This document shows, piece by piece, positions 11,650 to 24,024 of a stretch of DNA of 64,000 bases. The stretch is from Erinaceus europaeus (lineage: Eukaryota > Chordata > Mammalia > Eulipotyphla > Erinaceidae): NCBI RefSeq assembly GCF_950295315.1, contig NC_080164.1, forward strand, positions 54,095,451 to 54,159,450. The letters are read 5' to 3'. The notes beneath the pieces are model-generated. The model made no database searches. It saw only the letters and a program-made list of their open reading frames with translations, and was not told the DNA's origin. A program made the translations under genes and the position numbers. The stretch's first letter is position 1. Each line of letters starts with the position of its first letter.

Positions 11650-13030
11650 GCAGTTTTATATTTATCCCCTTCATTGTAATTAGGTCTGTGATTCCAGCCA
11701 GCTGAGATCTTTTGAGATGCTTGTTCACGATTCAAATACTCACTAATTTCATAACTCACTAAGAACTGCAAAACTAAACAACTGCCTTCTATATTACATG
11801 TAAGTAAAGTAACATTACAATGAATAGAACAGAGATAGCACCAAGTCCTATGTCAAGGCTGTGGAAATGTCCCTTTAGAATTAAAATAACAAATTATCCA
11901 GTTTTCAGCACATATTATTTACGTCTTGAGAATATCACTGTGGATCTCAGCAAAGTCTTTTTCATTAGTATATTTGCTTTATTTCTCAAAAGCAATCTAT
12001 CAAAAAATAGGCTGGTCTAACATGACAAACATTTTTCTTGGTAATATCATATTTCCTCTTTCATTATTAACTGGTTGTAAACAAACTATGTTTTTTGTCA
12101 TATGTTTTTTTTTAACTTTCCTAAGACTCAATATTAACTTGATAATTAGGAGAAAAAAATAAAAAACATTGCCCATCACTGAGTTTCTTCTCTAGTTTTC
12201 TCCTGATTCTGGTGGTTCTTCCAGAGGGTTTAAAAAAAAAAGTCACGGGTAGAAATGTTCTTTTACTTCCTTTTAGGTTTCTCAATAAAATTTTTTAAAA
12301 ATAAATAAACTCTACTGTGTGTGTCTCTCTCTCTTTTTCTCCTTTCCTGCTCCAAGTGGGGAATAAGGGTTTGAACATGGGTCTTTGAGCATTGTAAGAA
12401 ATATGCTTTACCAGTTGTAAAGTCCCTATAGATTTTTTTCCAAAGGACTTAATGGAATACTATTACATTTTACTTCATATGCCTTTACTATTTTTTCTGT
12501 GCTCATTTTAGAACTATGCTTCTAAGCCATCAGCCTAGTACCAACTTTGAACTAAAATAATAATTTGCCTGGAATCCAACTGCTTTCTCAATACTTATCT
12601 AGCTTATATCTTGAATAGTTTAACTCTAGTCTAGGTGCTAACACTCAATATTTGCTTGTTTAGACAAATAAACAGCAGAGTCAGGCCTGATTAGTACTTG
12701 GATGGGAAACAGATAAATGCCATTATTTGCTTTCAGTAAAATACAACTTAGCTGTTAACAAAAGTATGTTCTGGTTTCTACACTTAGTATTTGTACACAT
12801 TAACAGTAGCTATCCCATGCTGGATACCACATGAAAGCACCATGTACATCCTAAGAAGAAGCTCTATGAACAATAGAAAAGTGCTGTGATTTCTTTCCTC
12901 TCACAGTCTCTCCCTTCCCCTTTTTCCCTCTCCAATTCTGTGTCTAAATTTGAAAGGAAGGAGGGGGGGGAAGGAGAAGAGTGGAATCTGAATAGTAAAG
13001 GGAAAAGGCCCTGGGGATAATTTTAAGATT
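11650..13030. other. Unique intron sequence around the 5S fragment
   Basis: No repeats recognised except a degraded SINE-like patch near 12310-12430 (ctgctccaagtggggaataa, ggtttgaacatgggtctttg). Confidence 0.55.
12629..12735 (+). pseudogene. 5S rRNA-derived pseudogene fragment
   Basis: The stretch 12673-12710 (agcagagtcaggcctgatta, then gtacttggatgggaaac) is nearly identical to the second half of vertebrate 5S rRNA, which includes the internal Pol III promoter (box C region). A weaker start-like gtctaggtgc lies at 12629 at about the right distance. The 3' end diverges after gggaaac. No T-run follows at the expected position, so this is a dead copy or 5S-derived repeat remnant rather than a working gene. 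Confidence 0.7.
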
Positions 13031-13059
13031 TTTAAATGTTTATTTATTTATTTATTTAT

Positions 13060-14080
13060 TTATAAAAAGGAAACATTGCCAAAACCACAGGAAAAGAGGT
13101 ATACAACTCCACACAATTCCCACCACCAGATCTCCATATCCCATCCCCTCCCCTGATAGCTTTCCTATTCTTTAACCCTCTGGGAGTATGGACCCAAGGT
13201 CACTGTGGGATGCAGAAGGTAGAAGGTCTGGCTTCTGTAATTGCTTCCTGGCTGAACCTGGGCATTGACAGGCTGATTCATATTCCCAGCCTGCCTCTAT
13301 CTTTCCCTGGTAGGGTGGGGCTCTGGGGAAGCAGAGCTCCAAGACACACTGGTGGAACTGTCTGTCCAGGGAAGTCTGGTTGGCATCATGGTAGCATCTG
13401 GAGCCTGGTGGCTGAAAAGAAAGTTAACATACAAAGCCAAACAAATTGTTGAACAATCATAAACCTAAAGACTGGAATAATGCAGATGAAGAGTTAGGGG
13501 GTCCTCCATTTTGTAGATAGCTAGTAGGCATATTTTAGTTAGATTCCAAAGGGCTTGTGGCTATACTAATTTTTTTGGGTTTTTTTCCCCGAGCCTGAAA
13601 TCTGATATGTATGGATCCATGTTATTGTCTGGGAAGATAATGTCATGGCTGGAAAAGGAACAGAAAGCTGGATCAGGGAAGAGAGTAGCTCCCAAATATG
13701 GGAAAGGTGTATAAATATTGTTGATTGTAAACCCCATCAATTTGATTTGGTCTGGGGCCCATATTCAGCTTAGGAGCTTATGTGAGCTCTGCATCCCTAT
13801 AGATCTGAGCTCACATTCTGTGGTCATGAGTAGGAACATTCCAAGCTGCCCCAATATCGACTCATCTTCCTCGGGTGTAGCACAGAGTACGTTGTCCATC
13901 CTCCGAACATTCTCTACCACTGTTGATCCAAGGTGAGGGCAAGGTCCTATGGGGGGGCCCACAAAGGGGTCTATTTTGTTGTTCCTGACAGAGATAGCCA
14001 GTAACAATGGAGAGAGGGATTTATTCAAGGTCTAAGCCCATCATGTCTGTATGGGAATCTCAGGACTCCCTGAGGATAAA
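13060..14080 (-). mobile_element. Family R, long form
   Basis: The reverse complement starts with segments found at 35.24-35.77 kb (ccccatcaatttgat, cacaaaggggtctatt) and ends with the shared 3' domain and a TTTATTTATTTA run near 13035. It contains the internal segment absent from the short young copies. Confidence 0.85.
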
Positions 14081-14632
14081 TTTTAAAAAGAAAAAAAATT
14101 AAAGAAAAAGTTCTATCTTCAAAGTAGGAACCAAGATTAAGTTCCAAGAATAAGGAAAAAGAATAACATATTTAAATTCTAATAAAGTGGTTGTATATAG
14201 TCAAATGGATCTAAGTTGAGTTCTAGCTGTGTAACCCTACAGAAGATTTACCCTTCAATACCCTGTTGCCTCTGTGTATTATTTACAGATAATAATACAG
14301 TCATTCATCATTTAACAGTGCAAATATGTTCTGGAAACTGCAACTGTCAGTCAGTCTTGTCTTTATATAAAGACTACATACCTATGCTATATATTATAAA
14401 CTATTGGGACAGTGGTAATGTATACAGTCTGTTATTGACTAAAGCATCACCAAGCAAATGACTGTGATATTGACTCCAGAATTACTTGTATGCAGTAACT
14501 GAATCATTGAAGTGAAAATGGCAAAATGCCACCTAATCAGTACATAAATGTTAGTTATTAGTTATTAAAGTAGTCTTAATGTTACAGATGACTAGATGAA
14601 GGAAAGATTGAGATAGTTGAAATAATCTTCAG

Positions 14633-14795
14633 CCTAAAAGTAGTGCAGTGATAATTTATTGGACTCTCATGCATGGGGGGGGGGGGTCCTAAGTTCCATC
14701 CCCAGCACCACATGTAGCAGATTGATAGCAAGTACCAGAGTGATCTTCTGGTTTTCTTTCTCTCTCCTCTCCTCTCTTAATAAAGACATCTCTAA
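14633..14795 (+). mobile_element. SINE-C with poly-G expansion
   Basis: ttggactctcatgcatgggg runs into a G11 tract, then agttccatccccagcaccac and tctcttaataaagacatctc. Confidence 0.85.
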
Positions 14796-14829
14796 AAAGA
14801 AAATTGAGCTAATCCTTGTCAAAGATGCA

Positions 14830-15800
14830 GAACAGCATTAAAATGTAAGTGATTTAAATTAAGATTTTTTAATGAAAAAAAAGTAAAAATTTTAATTAGT
14901 AACATTTGTGTCATCCATCAATAATAGATTTATCTTCTAGGAAACATTTAAAGTACAAGCAAGTAACAGTATCTCAAATGATACTATATTAAAATCACTA
15001 CAAATAACAGTATGGCCACTACCATATTTAACAATGAAAGCTGACCAAGAAAAGTTAGTATCTAATATATCTAACAGTATCTAGCAGTATCTAATTGTAA
15101 ATAAGAAATTTCCAAAAGCAATGGAAGAAAGAAAAGGAATGAGACAAAATAATAAAATCTAGAAATACTTTTGTATATAGAAATCATAAGTATGGAGGGG
15201 AATAAAGATTTTACTAAAGAAGGACACACAAACAAAATTTCCTTAGATGTTTTTAACTTTATGATTCTAATAACTCATATCTGTTCTGCTCCTCTAAAAC
15301 TGTTTTTGTGCTTACTATAACCCTAAACTGGTCAATAAAGTATTAAATTCTTAACTAACTCTTTTGGGCATAGGTTAGTCTGAACTTTTAAAGAGTTAAC
15401 TTTGCTGCATGGAAGTCAATTTTAAATTATTTTTCACTAAAAATCATTTTAGCAATAACAATAATGGCATTAATAACATTGGAGAAATTCTTAATAGATA
15501 AAACCAAAAACTATTAAAGCCTATTAGTAAAACTGCCTAGAAATATCACTATAATAAAAGCTAGTAAGACAAAAATAAAATGACACTCTGCAACAATTTT
15601 TTGCCTCCATTTAACAATTTACTTCCTTTCTTTTTTAAAAAAATAAATAAGCAAAAGACTGGGGATACAGAGCATGAATATCCCTATCGAGCATTCAGTT
15701 CAAAATGCTTGTGCAATTTTTCCTTCAGCACAGTGGTATTTTATATCATGCAGTGAACTACTCCACTGGCTCTTCTGTTGAAAATTTCCACAAAAGTAGA
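14830..15800. other. Unique AT-rich intron sequence
   Basis: Nothing recognised. Confidence 0.55.
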
Positions 15801-15807
15801 ACAACTG

Positions 15808-15935
15808 GGAAAGCTATCAGGGGAGGGGATGGGATATAGAGATCTGGTGGTGGGAACTGTGTGGAGTTGTACCCCTCCTACCCTATGGTTTTGTTAATGT
15901 CTCCTTTTTTTAAATAAATTTAAAAAAAAAGAAAA
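15808..15935 (+). mobile_element. 5'-truncated family R 3' end
   Basis: Only the terminal about 120 bases are present (gggaaagctatcaggggagg to ttgttaatgtctcc), followed by an A-rich tail. 5' truncation is typical of LINE-machinery insertions. Confidence 0.88.
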
Positions 15936-16290
15936 TTAAGCCTGCTGGGCTCTTATTACAGTAGTCTTGTAAAAAAAAAAAAAAAAAAAAAAAAGAACAA
16001 CCATATTTGATGCATCAATAGCACATTTCTAGAGATGCCTAATTTTAAGTTCCCTGGGCATCTTGCAAAAGAGCAAGAAGCGACTTTGTGCATTATTTCA
16101 TCTAACTGCAACACTAAAACTTAACTGAACCATAAAACTAGAATCTCTTTGGATAGCCCCATAAAGTTTCAGTTACAAATCAACTTTTAAGCTATATAAA
16201 TAAAAATTTGAAACTAAAATAAGATAAAGGAATTACATACTACAAAAAAAAAAAATGTATTCCATAGGTTCATTTAAAAAATCAGGGAAT

Positions 16291-16450
16291 GTGGTCCAGG
16301 AGGTGGCACAGTGGGTAAACTATTTGACTCTCAAGCATGAGGTCCTGAGTTCAATTCCTGGCAGCACATGTACCAGCACAGTGATATTTGATTCTCTCCT
16401 CCTGTCTTTCTAATAAATAAAATTTCTTTTAAAAAATAAATAAATAAAGG
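16291..16450 (+). mobile_element. SINE-C
   Basis: gtggtccaggaggtggcaca, tctcaagcatgaggtcctga, ctaataaataaaatttcttt. Confidence 0.92.
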
Positions 16451-17880
16451 AACATTTTTTTTAAAAATCATAAAAATAAATTTAAAGCCATTCTAAACAC
16501 ACAGATGAAGCATACAGATGTTGGCCAATTATTCTATTTTGTAGGAATTGAGCTAATTTCCTTAGTTATATTACTTGTGAAGTAACTAGAATAAAGAAAG
16601 TAAAATCATAAAATCCATATGAATATTTTGCTTCTGAAGTAAAAATATATAGTTCCTATTCTCAAAGTTTACTGTCAAAAGACACTGTCAAACTCAGTTC
16701 TTACAAGCACAGTGCTTTTACTAGCACACCTCAACTCCCACCTTTTAGGCCACTTCAATTTTCTGTGCAAGTTCATCTTTATCCAGCACCCTGAAATGTT
16801 AGCTCAGGCTGCTTACTCCATCACTTTTCTCTAGACAGTCCACTTTATCACTTGTTGCTTAAATAATCAGGCAAGTAATAATAACAATGGGTAATATTTA
16901 CTGAAGCTTAGATGACACACAGTATTCTAACCACTTTACAGTTATTATTCTTATTAATTGTCAAGATAACTTCATGCCTTATTCACTATTATCTCCATTT
17001 TAAAAATGTTTTCTAAGAGGATGGTACTTTGTCCAGTCACATGACCAGAAAAAATATTTTTGTGCATACATAATCCTAAATGCTCTTCAAAATTGTCTTT
17101 CTCTAAGACTGAAAAGCAGCCTAATAGGCTTCCCTTTATTACATATGCAATAAAAACTACAAAAAGAGTAATAGTTTGGAACCTAGGAACAGAAAAGACA
17201 AAGATACTAAGACTGTAAATTTTAGCAATGCTAGCCTAAAGTAACTCCAATGACTTAGAACAAAGGGCAGTAAACTGTTTTTTGTTTGTTTGTTTGTTTG
17301 TTTTTCCTAGCAACAGGCTGAGGAGGGTGGGAGGTAAGCTAAAGCACCCAATGAAGTGCTCACTGGCTAGAACTTGGGAAAAGTAGTATACTATCTAAGT
17401 AAGCAATAAACCATTTCTCCTTTTTTTTTTAATAAACCTTTTCTTAAAGTAACTATTTTAAACTTTCCAACCATTTAATCTGTGTAGAAAATTTCAACTC
17501 TCCATTTTCATATGACACCAACCACTGACAATATGCAAACAAATGACTATGGCTGTAGTCAAACAAAATCTTACTTACAAAAGAGTCAGCTTAGATCAGG
17601 CCAAAGTCTGACAAGCTAGAAAGATACCAAGTCAGGTGTGAAGGCAACTTCTATACAAGTACTGCAATATCCAATTATTGCATCGTTTGGCATTATTTTC
17701 CTCAACTAACCTATCACTTTTCAACTTCAGATATAAGAAATAAACTAAAAATCTACATAAAATACTACATGTAACAACCCCAGCTTAAAAAAAAAGTCTA
17801 AAATATTAACGTAAAATTACTAACAAAGTAACATTAATTTATTAACTATTAACATTGTATCCATCTGAACATCTAATCTT
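16450..17880. other. Unique intron sequence
   Basis: Only the TTTG run at 17278 stands out. Confidence 0.6.
17278..17304 (+). repeat. (TTTG)n tract
   Basis: Six TTTG units in otherwise unique intron sequence. Confidence 0.95.
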
Positions 17881-18189
17881 TGAAAAAAGGTGCCCAGACT
17901 ATTAAATGAGGAAAGGGGAGTCTCTTCAACAAATGGTGTTGGAAAAATTGGGTTGAAACGTGCAGAATAATGAAACTGAACCACTATATTTCACCAAACA
18001 CAAAAGTAAATTCCAAATGGATCAAGGACTTGGATGTGATACCAGAAACTATCAGATACTTAGAGGAAAATATTCACAAAATTCGTTTCCACATAAATTT
18101 TAAAGACATCTTCAATGAAATGAATCCAATTACAAAGAAGACTAAATCAAAAGTAAACCAATGGGTCTACATCAAATTAAAAAGCTTCT

Positions 18190-18400
18190 GGGGGATGGGT
18201 GGTGGCGCACCTGGTTGAGCGCACACGTCACAATGTGCAAGGACCCAGGTTTGAGCCCCTAGTTCCCACCTGCAGGGGGAAAGCTTCACAACCGGTGAAG
18301 CAGGGCTGCAGGTGTCTCTCTATCTCGAACCCTCTCTATCCCTCCCTTCCCCCTTGATTTCTGTCTCTATCCAATAAATAAAGATAATTTTAAAAAAATT
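18190..18400 (+). mobile_element. SINE-B inserted in L1
   Basis: The head ggtggcgcacctggttgagc and a tail ending ccaataaataaagataa are typical of type B. The flanking L1 words aaaaagcttctg occur on both sides (near 18178 and 18407), a TSD. Confidence 0.93.
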
Positions 18401-18420
18401 TTTTTAAAAAGCTTCTGCAC

Positions 18421-18752
18421 AAGGTTGGGCAGTAACGCAGTGGGTTAAGCACACATGGCCCAAAAGCACAAAGATGGGCGTAAGGATCCCGGTTCAAGCC
18501 CTAAGCTCCCCACCTACAGGGGGGTCACTTCACAAGCAATGAAGCAAGTCTGCAGGTATCGATCTTTCTCTTCCCCTCTGTTTTCCCTTCCTCTCTCTTG
18601 TTTCTCTCTGTCCTATCTAAAACAATGGCAATAATAATAACTACAATAACAAACAACAAGGGCAACAAAGGGAAAAAAATAACCTCCAGGAGCAGTGGAT
18701 TCGAGGTGCAGCACCGAGCCCCAGCAATAACCCTGGAGGCAAAAAAAAAACT
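18421..18752 (+). mobile_element. SINE-A inserted next to the SINE-B in L1
   Basis: tRNA-like head (gcagtaacgcagtgggttaa), ccccacctacagggg core, and the long 3' form ending in the caggagcagtggattcg...aaccctggaggc module and an A-run. TSD cttctgcaca on both sides. Confidence 0.93.
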
Positions 18753-18779
18753 TCTGCACAGCAAAAGAAACCATCCACC

Positions 18780-19056
18780 CTGGGAGTCAGGCGATAGTGC
18801 AAGTTGTATGAAGAGTAAGGACCAGCATAAGGATCCTGGTTCAAGCTCCCAGCTCCCCACCTACACAGGAGTCACTTCACAGGTAGTGAAGCAGGTCTGC
18901 AGGTGTCTTTCTCTCCCCCTCTATCTTTCCCTCCTCTCTTGATTTCTCTCTGTCCTATCCAACAATGACGACATCAGTAACAACAATAATAACTACAACA
19001 ATAAAACAACAAAGGCAACAAAAGGGAATAAATATTTAAAAAAGAAATTCCCCCCC
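18780..19056 (+). mobile_element. Third SINE (type A) inserted in L1
   Basis: Head gggagtcaggcgatagtgca, then the CAACAATGACGACATCAGTA tail and AATAAATATT. The L1 word aaagaaacca is duplicated near 18765 and 19069. Confidence 0.92.
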
Positions 19057-19970
19057 CCAAAAAAAGAAAGAAACCACCAGTCAAATAAAGAGACCTCCCA
19101 CAGAATGAGAGATCTTTACATGCCATACATCAGACAAGAGGCTAATAACCAAAATATATAAGAAGCTCACCAAACTCAGCAACAAGAAAACAAATGACCC
19201 CATCCAAAAATGGGGAGTGGATATGAGCAGAATATTCGCCATAGAAGAGATCCAAAAGGCCAACAAATACATGAAAAAAGGCTCCAAGTCATTGATTGTC
19301 AGAGAAATGAAAATAAAGACAACAATGAGATACCACTTCACTCCTGTGAGAATGTCATACATCAGAAAAATTGCAGCAACAAATGCTGGAAAGTCTATCG
19401 AGACACAGGAACCCTCCTTCACTGCTGGTGGGAATATAAATTGGTCCACCCCCTGCGGAGAGAAGTCTGGAGAACTCTCAGAAGGCTAGAAATGGACCTA
19501 CCCTATGACCCTGCAATTTTTCTCATGAGGTTATATCTTAAGGAACCAAACACACCTATCCAAAAAGATTTTTGTACACGTATGTTCACGGCAGCACCTG
19601 GCAGCAATACAGGTATCCAACTACAGATAAGTGACTGAGCAAGTTGTGGTATATATACACAATGGAATACTACTCAGCTATAAAAATGGTGACTTCACCG
19701 TTTTCAGCAGATATTGGATGGAGCTAAAAGGAATTTTGTTAAGTGAGATAAGTCAGAAACAGAAAGATGAATATTGGATGATCTCACTCATAGAAGTTGA
19801 AAAACAAGACCAGAAAAGAAAATACTAAAAGCAGAATTTGGACTGGAGTTGGTGTGTTGTACCAAAATAAAAGACTCTGGGATGGGGGAGGGTTCAGGTC
19901 CTGGAACATGATGGCAGAAGGTCTAATGGGGGTTGTATTGTTATATGGAAAACTGGGAAATGTTAAACAT

Positions 19971-20359
19971 TGTTGGTATGCTTCTAGTTCTGCTTCTGGG
20001 ATCTCTTCTGGTACATTGCTTGATATTGTGGTCTATTTACATGGTCATTCTGTCTCACTCCCCCTGCCTCAGGGAGATTTTGGTTTAGTCCTTGCTAGTT
20101 CATGCTTCTTCCTTCTCCCCGCCCCCTATCCTACTTACTTCCTTTTTTCCTGACTCTTCCACGGGAGGAGAGAGAGGAAAGAGAGAAGGACAAGATTGTG
20201 ATTAGAGATAGCTTAGATTGCGCTGTGTTCCACGTCAATAAAGAAATACTGCTCTCCACTCAGGCAATACTGCCCTCCACTCAGCCATGAGTCCCTGGTC
20301 GTCTGTCTCCCGCCCGCAAAGCTAGCCCAGCACACTGGCACCCTGAACTTTGACTGACA
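19971..20359 (+). mobile_element. Solo LTR of an endogenous retrovirus, 6-bp TSD AAACAT
   Basis: The 389-bp insert begins TGTTGGTATG and ends TGACTGACA, so it has TG...CA ends with TGT/ACA inverted termini. It is flanked by AAACAT at 19965-19970 and 20360-20365. The L1 3' copy at 47035-47180 lacks the insert and shows the uninterrupted join. A poly(A) signal AATAAA lies at 20237-20242, about 117 bases from the end, a sensible R/U5 position. No internal retroviral genes or second LTR are present, so it is a recombined solo LTR. A 6-bp TSD is usual for class II (betaretrovirus-like) elements; the class call is inference. Confidence 0.85.
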
Positions 20360-20539
20360 AAACATGTACAAACTATTGTACTGTTGACTGTAAACCATTA
20401 ATCCCCTAATAAAGAGATTTAAAAAGTATCCATCTTTCACAATTCATGAATGGAAAAGGAGATTGTGTCATTTTATGAAATAAAGTATTTGTTGAAATTG
20501 TTGCAAAGTAAACTAAGCTACTTCTCTCCTCATCCATTG

Positions 20540-20695
20540 TTTTTGGTTTTTTTTTTTATGTTTCTTATTGGGGGATTAATGGTTACAATCAGCAATAAAT
20601 ATGGTTGTTGGTACATGTATAACATTTCTCAGCTTTCTGCAACACCCTCTAACCCCCAATGTTGGTCCTCCTCCACCATCATGTATTCATTAAGA
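20540..20695 (-). mobile_element. L1 3'-end fragment, opposite to the L1 upstream of it
   Basis: The plus strand reads cttattgggggattaatggt and ggtacatgtataacatttct, the reverse complement of the L1 3' tail. It begins about 110 bases after the plus-strand L1 ends. Confidence 0.75.
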
Positions 20696-20939
20696 TTTTA
20701 AGACCTAACGCCTAGCCTTAAACATTTCTCCTTATTTACAGCAACTTCAAGATTCACATGTATAATTTGCCCCACATCTTAGCTACTACATCAGCTGGCC
20801 ACTCTTCTTTACCTTCAAATATATTTCCTCCATTCCATTTAAACTACCAACTCCAATACCTGTGGCTAACAGCTATAGTCTCTAAATAGGAAGGAAAACA
20901 CTTGGAAATATAAAAAGAGAGCCCATTCAAATGTACAGT

Positions 20940-21045
20940 GTCAGGGAGATAGCTCAAAGGTAGAACACAGAACTTGGCACACCTAAGGTTCCAGTTCAAA
21001 CCCTGATGCTACCATATGCAAAAAGCTGAGTGCTTCTCTGGCCTT
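20940..21045 (+). mobile_element. SINE-E fragment
   Basis: gggagatagctcaaaggtag, cacctaaggttccagttcaa: a tRNA-like A/B box pair, diverged. Confidence 0.55.
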
Positions 21046-21097
21046 TCATTCTCAAAATTAAATCCATTCTATTTTGAAATATGAGATGTGTGTTTCT

Positions 21098-21492
21098 TTG
21101 ATTTTTTTTTTTTTAAACCAGATTACTGCACAACTCTGGATTATGGTGATGCTAGGAATTGAAGCTGGGATCTGAAGGCTTCAGGTATGAGTCTTTCTTT
21201 TTTAATTGCCATAGATTATTTATGGGACTCAGTGCCTGAATGATTAATCCATTGCTCCCAGTAGTTCATTTGGGTTTTTTGATTTGTTTTGTTTTTTCTT
21301 TTTTCTATTTTTATAGAAATAGAGAAATTGAGAGGAAAGGGGGAGATTAAGAATGAGAAAGAGAGACATCTGCAGTACTGTTTCACCACTAGTCAAGCTT
21401 CCCCCTTGCAGGTAGGGGGCTGGGAGCTTGAACCCAGGTCCTTAAGCATGGTGATGTGTACACTTAACCAGATGCACTGTCAGGACCCTGGT
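21098..21492 (-). mobile_element. SINE-D fragment followed by a SINE-A/B copy
   Basis: Positions 21098-21190 show the D-type words (ctctggattatggtgatgct, gaattgaagctgggatctga). Then 21200-21492 shows an A/B type element in reverse (gggactcagtgcctgaatga, taaccagatgcactgtcagg). Confidence 0.7.
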
Positions 21493-21892
21493 ATGAATCT
21501 TTTTGCATAACCATTATGCTGCTTTTCTGGTCTTTGTTTACTATTTAATTGATAGACAAATGTGACCCAATGAAGGCCATCACCACATCCTCCTAACACC
21601 CACCCCTCATTTCTTAGCTCATTCATTCTCTTATGCCAAGACCACCAACTATTCAACATCTTTATGGTCTCGAAACCACTTCACTTTTACACTGACCATT
21701 CATTCCACCTTTCATTTCTTTATTTTCCATTTTACATACCATGGTTCACCACTATGCCATTCTTGTGCATTCTGTTTCAATTTCTTTACTTCTCTTTCCT
21801 TGAGTGATGCAATCCTTGGTAAATCTAACCCTGCCTATTCCACACCTTCACTCAAGCAATGAACACAGCTAAAATTAGAATATACAAACTTG

Positions 21893-22100
21893 AGTTGGTT
21901 GGTGGCGCACCTGGTTGAGCATGTTACAATGTTACATGTTACAATGCTCAAGGACTCAGGTTCAAGTCCTCACTCCCTACCTGCAGGGGGAAAGCTTCAC
22001 AAGTGGTGAAACAGTGCTGCAGGTATCTCTCTGTCTCTCTCCTCTATCTCCCTCCCCTCAATTTCTGGCTGTCTTCATCAACTAAATAAAGATAATTTAA
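21893..22100 (+). mobile_element. SINE-B
   Basis: ggttggtggcgcacctggtt, with a short duplication of atgttacaatg in the head. Tail actaaataaagataatttaa. Confidence 0.92.
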
Positions 22101-22109
22101 AAAATTTTT

Positions 22110-24020
22110 TAAATAATCTGCAAACTTTTTGGTTGCATTCACTACGGATATGACAAAATTAAGAAGGTCTGGCACTACTCAGCAATCCTTCTACATTCCC
22201 CTAGCAAATTAATTCTCCTTTTGGCTATTCCATACTTCTTCTCTCCTTTATCTTCCAAAATCTTTCTGTCACCACCCTCTCAGCTGTCATTTTTAATACT
22301 TCCCTGAGAAAATAAAAGTCAACATCCTCCCCCATCAAACTCTTATCAACTTTCTGTACCCATATGACCTTGCTTCTACTTAAATTTAACCTTCTGCTTG
22401 TGTACTAGATCCTATTCCCATTCTCTCATTCAATGATTTTACTCCTCTCCCAGCACATCATCAGTTTTTCCTTCTTTACCATTCCCATCAATATTTAAAT
22501 ATATACATATGTATGGATATACATGTGTGTGTGTGTGTGTGTGTGTTTGTATTCCCCTAGTACCTCTCCATCTCTCCAGCTACTCCCTACATGCCTGCTG
22601 TGTAGCAAAAATTCTCCAATGAAAATATCTATACTCAATGTGTTCACTTCTTTCCTTTAGCCCAGCCTAATCACACATTCATCCCTAGTATTTCACAGAA
22701 AGCATTCCTCAAGATCACTAGCTTTCAACTTGGCCAAAACCAGTGGTCACCTTGCTCAAGCTCTCAACAGTATTTGACACAGATAACCACCCCTTTGCAC
22801 TTAATTTTGTGAAAAAAAATAATCTCTTTATTTTCTACCTCATTACAGCTTGTTCCCAGTTTCCTTTGCTAGCCCTTCCACTTCCTCCCACCTTTACTGA
22901 ACTGAAGGCTCAGTGCTCCATTCTCAGTTCTCTTAATCTATCACATATGGATACAACAGGAAATCTCAACCCTCCTGTCTATAAATACTACCTCCTAAGA
23001 AATAGCCTCTCCTCTCCTCTAACTCCTCTGAGTCATTGATACTTAACTGGTCAATATGATGGCCACCTAAATGTCTTTAATTTTAAGAGAAACAAAACAC
23101 TTGATTTTCCCTCCCCATTAAATGATTTTTTTTCCCAAAGTGTTTCCTACTCCTAGCCTTAATATTACATTCAGCTAGCTTTCTTGTCCAAAATCCTATA
23201 GTTACTATTAATATACTTCTTACCTTACATCGTTATTTCACCCATTACTGAGTTCAAGCAACTACACCTTCAAAAATTTTATTTTGTTGTCTAGGTATGT
23301 ATATATTTGTACTTGTCAAAAAGTGCTAAATCACACACTTAAAATGCATGCATTTTATTGTGTGTATATTGTATCTGAATGTTGTGGTGTTAGCATGTAT
23401 GTCAACAGCATACATACCTACCACACGACTAGAATTTCCATACATCTAGGATTTCTCACCACCTCTATACTACCTCTTTGCTTTTTGGACTTCTTTAATA
23501 GCCTCCTGTTTCCTTTTCAGTCATAACAAAGTATCCAGGAAAAAATATTTATAAAACTAAGTTATATTATATCATTACCTTCAAACTTCTCTACTGGCTT
23601 CCCATCACACTTAATATCAACAGGTTTTACCATGACCTTAAGACTGTGCATAAACTAACACCTACCTACTTCTTAGACCTTAGCTTTTATTTTAACCCAT
23701 GTTCTGTGCTCCAAATACACTACTTTTCTGATGCTATGTAAAATAAATAAACATGTTCCCAACTTCTTTTCTTTTTAAAAAAATATTATTACAAAAGTAT
23801 CCTCTTTACAAAGTTCATCTACTTCTATTCCTTTCATTAGATGGTCAGCAGAAAAATACTTGGTCCTGCCACCTAAAGAAGTTAATGTGAATGTTCATTC
23901 ATGTAATTTGGTCTTTTAATAAACTCAAGTTGATGCTTAAAGCAGAGATAGTTTTCTAAATGTCCAATGAAATTGGGATTAGTTACAGAGAACATCTGAT
24001 ATCACATTAAGGAATTAAAA
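22110..24020. other. Unique, pyrimidine-rich intron sequence
   Basis: Long CT-rich plus strand, with the TG run at 22524. The open frames at 22743 and 23284 lack exon signals. Confidence 0.6.
22524..22546 (+). repeat. (TG)n tract
   Basis: Pure TG run preceded by ATATACATATGTATG. Confidence 0.96.
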
Positions 24021-24024
24021 TTGT

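Larger units (their letters stand above)
17885..20430 (+). mobile_element. L1 ORF2 3' part and 3'UTR, interrupted by three SINEs and an LTR
   Basis: Translations match the C-terminal third of L1 ORF2: [11 protein letters not shown] near 18010, SLIVREMKIKTTMRYH with TPVRMSYIRK near 19290-19370, and GTLLHCWW near 19410. The 3' end carries the usual ATGGAATACTACTCAGCTAT tract and finishes with AATAAAGAGATTTAAAAAG near 20415. There is a frameshift near 19380, and a deletion near 19590 removes about 25 bases present in the copies at 34300 and 59180. The element is split at 18187, 18418, 18778 and 19970 by younger insertions, each flanked by duplicated L1 sequence. Confidence 0.93.

Noticed and set aside
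19210..19638. Separate 142-codon gene
   Set aside because: It is the frameshifted C-terminal L1 ORF2 remnant (GTLLHCWW block).
22743..23526. Two 80-98-codon plus-strand frames
   Set aside because: Low-complexity Leu/Ser/Thr/Pro translation from CT-rich intron, with no exon borders or homology I recognise.
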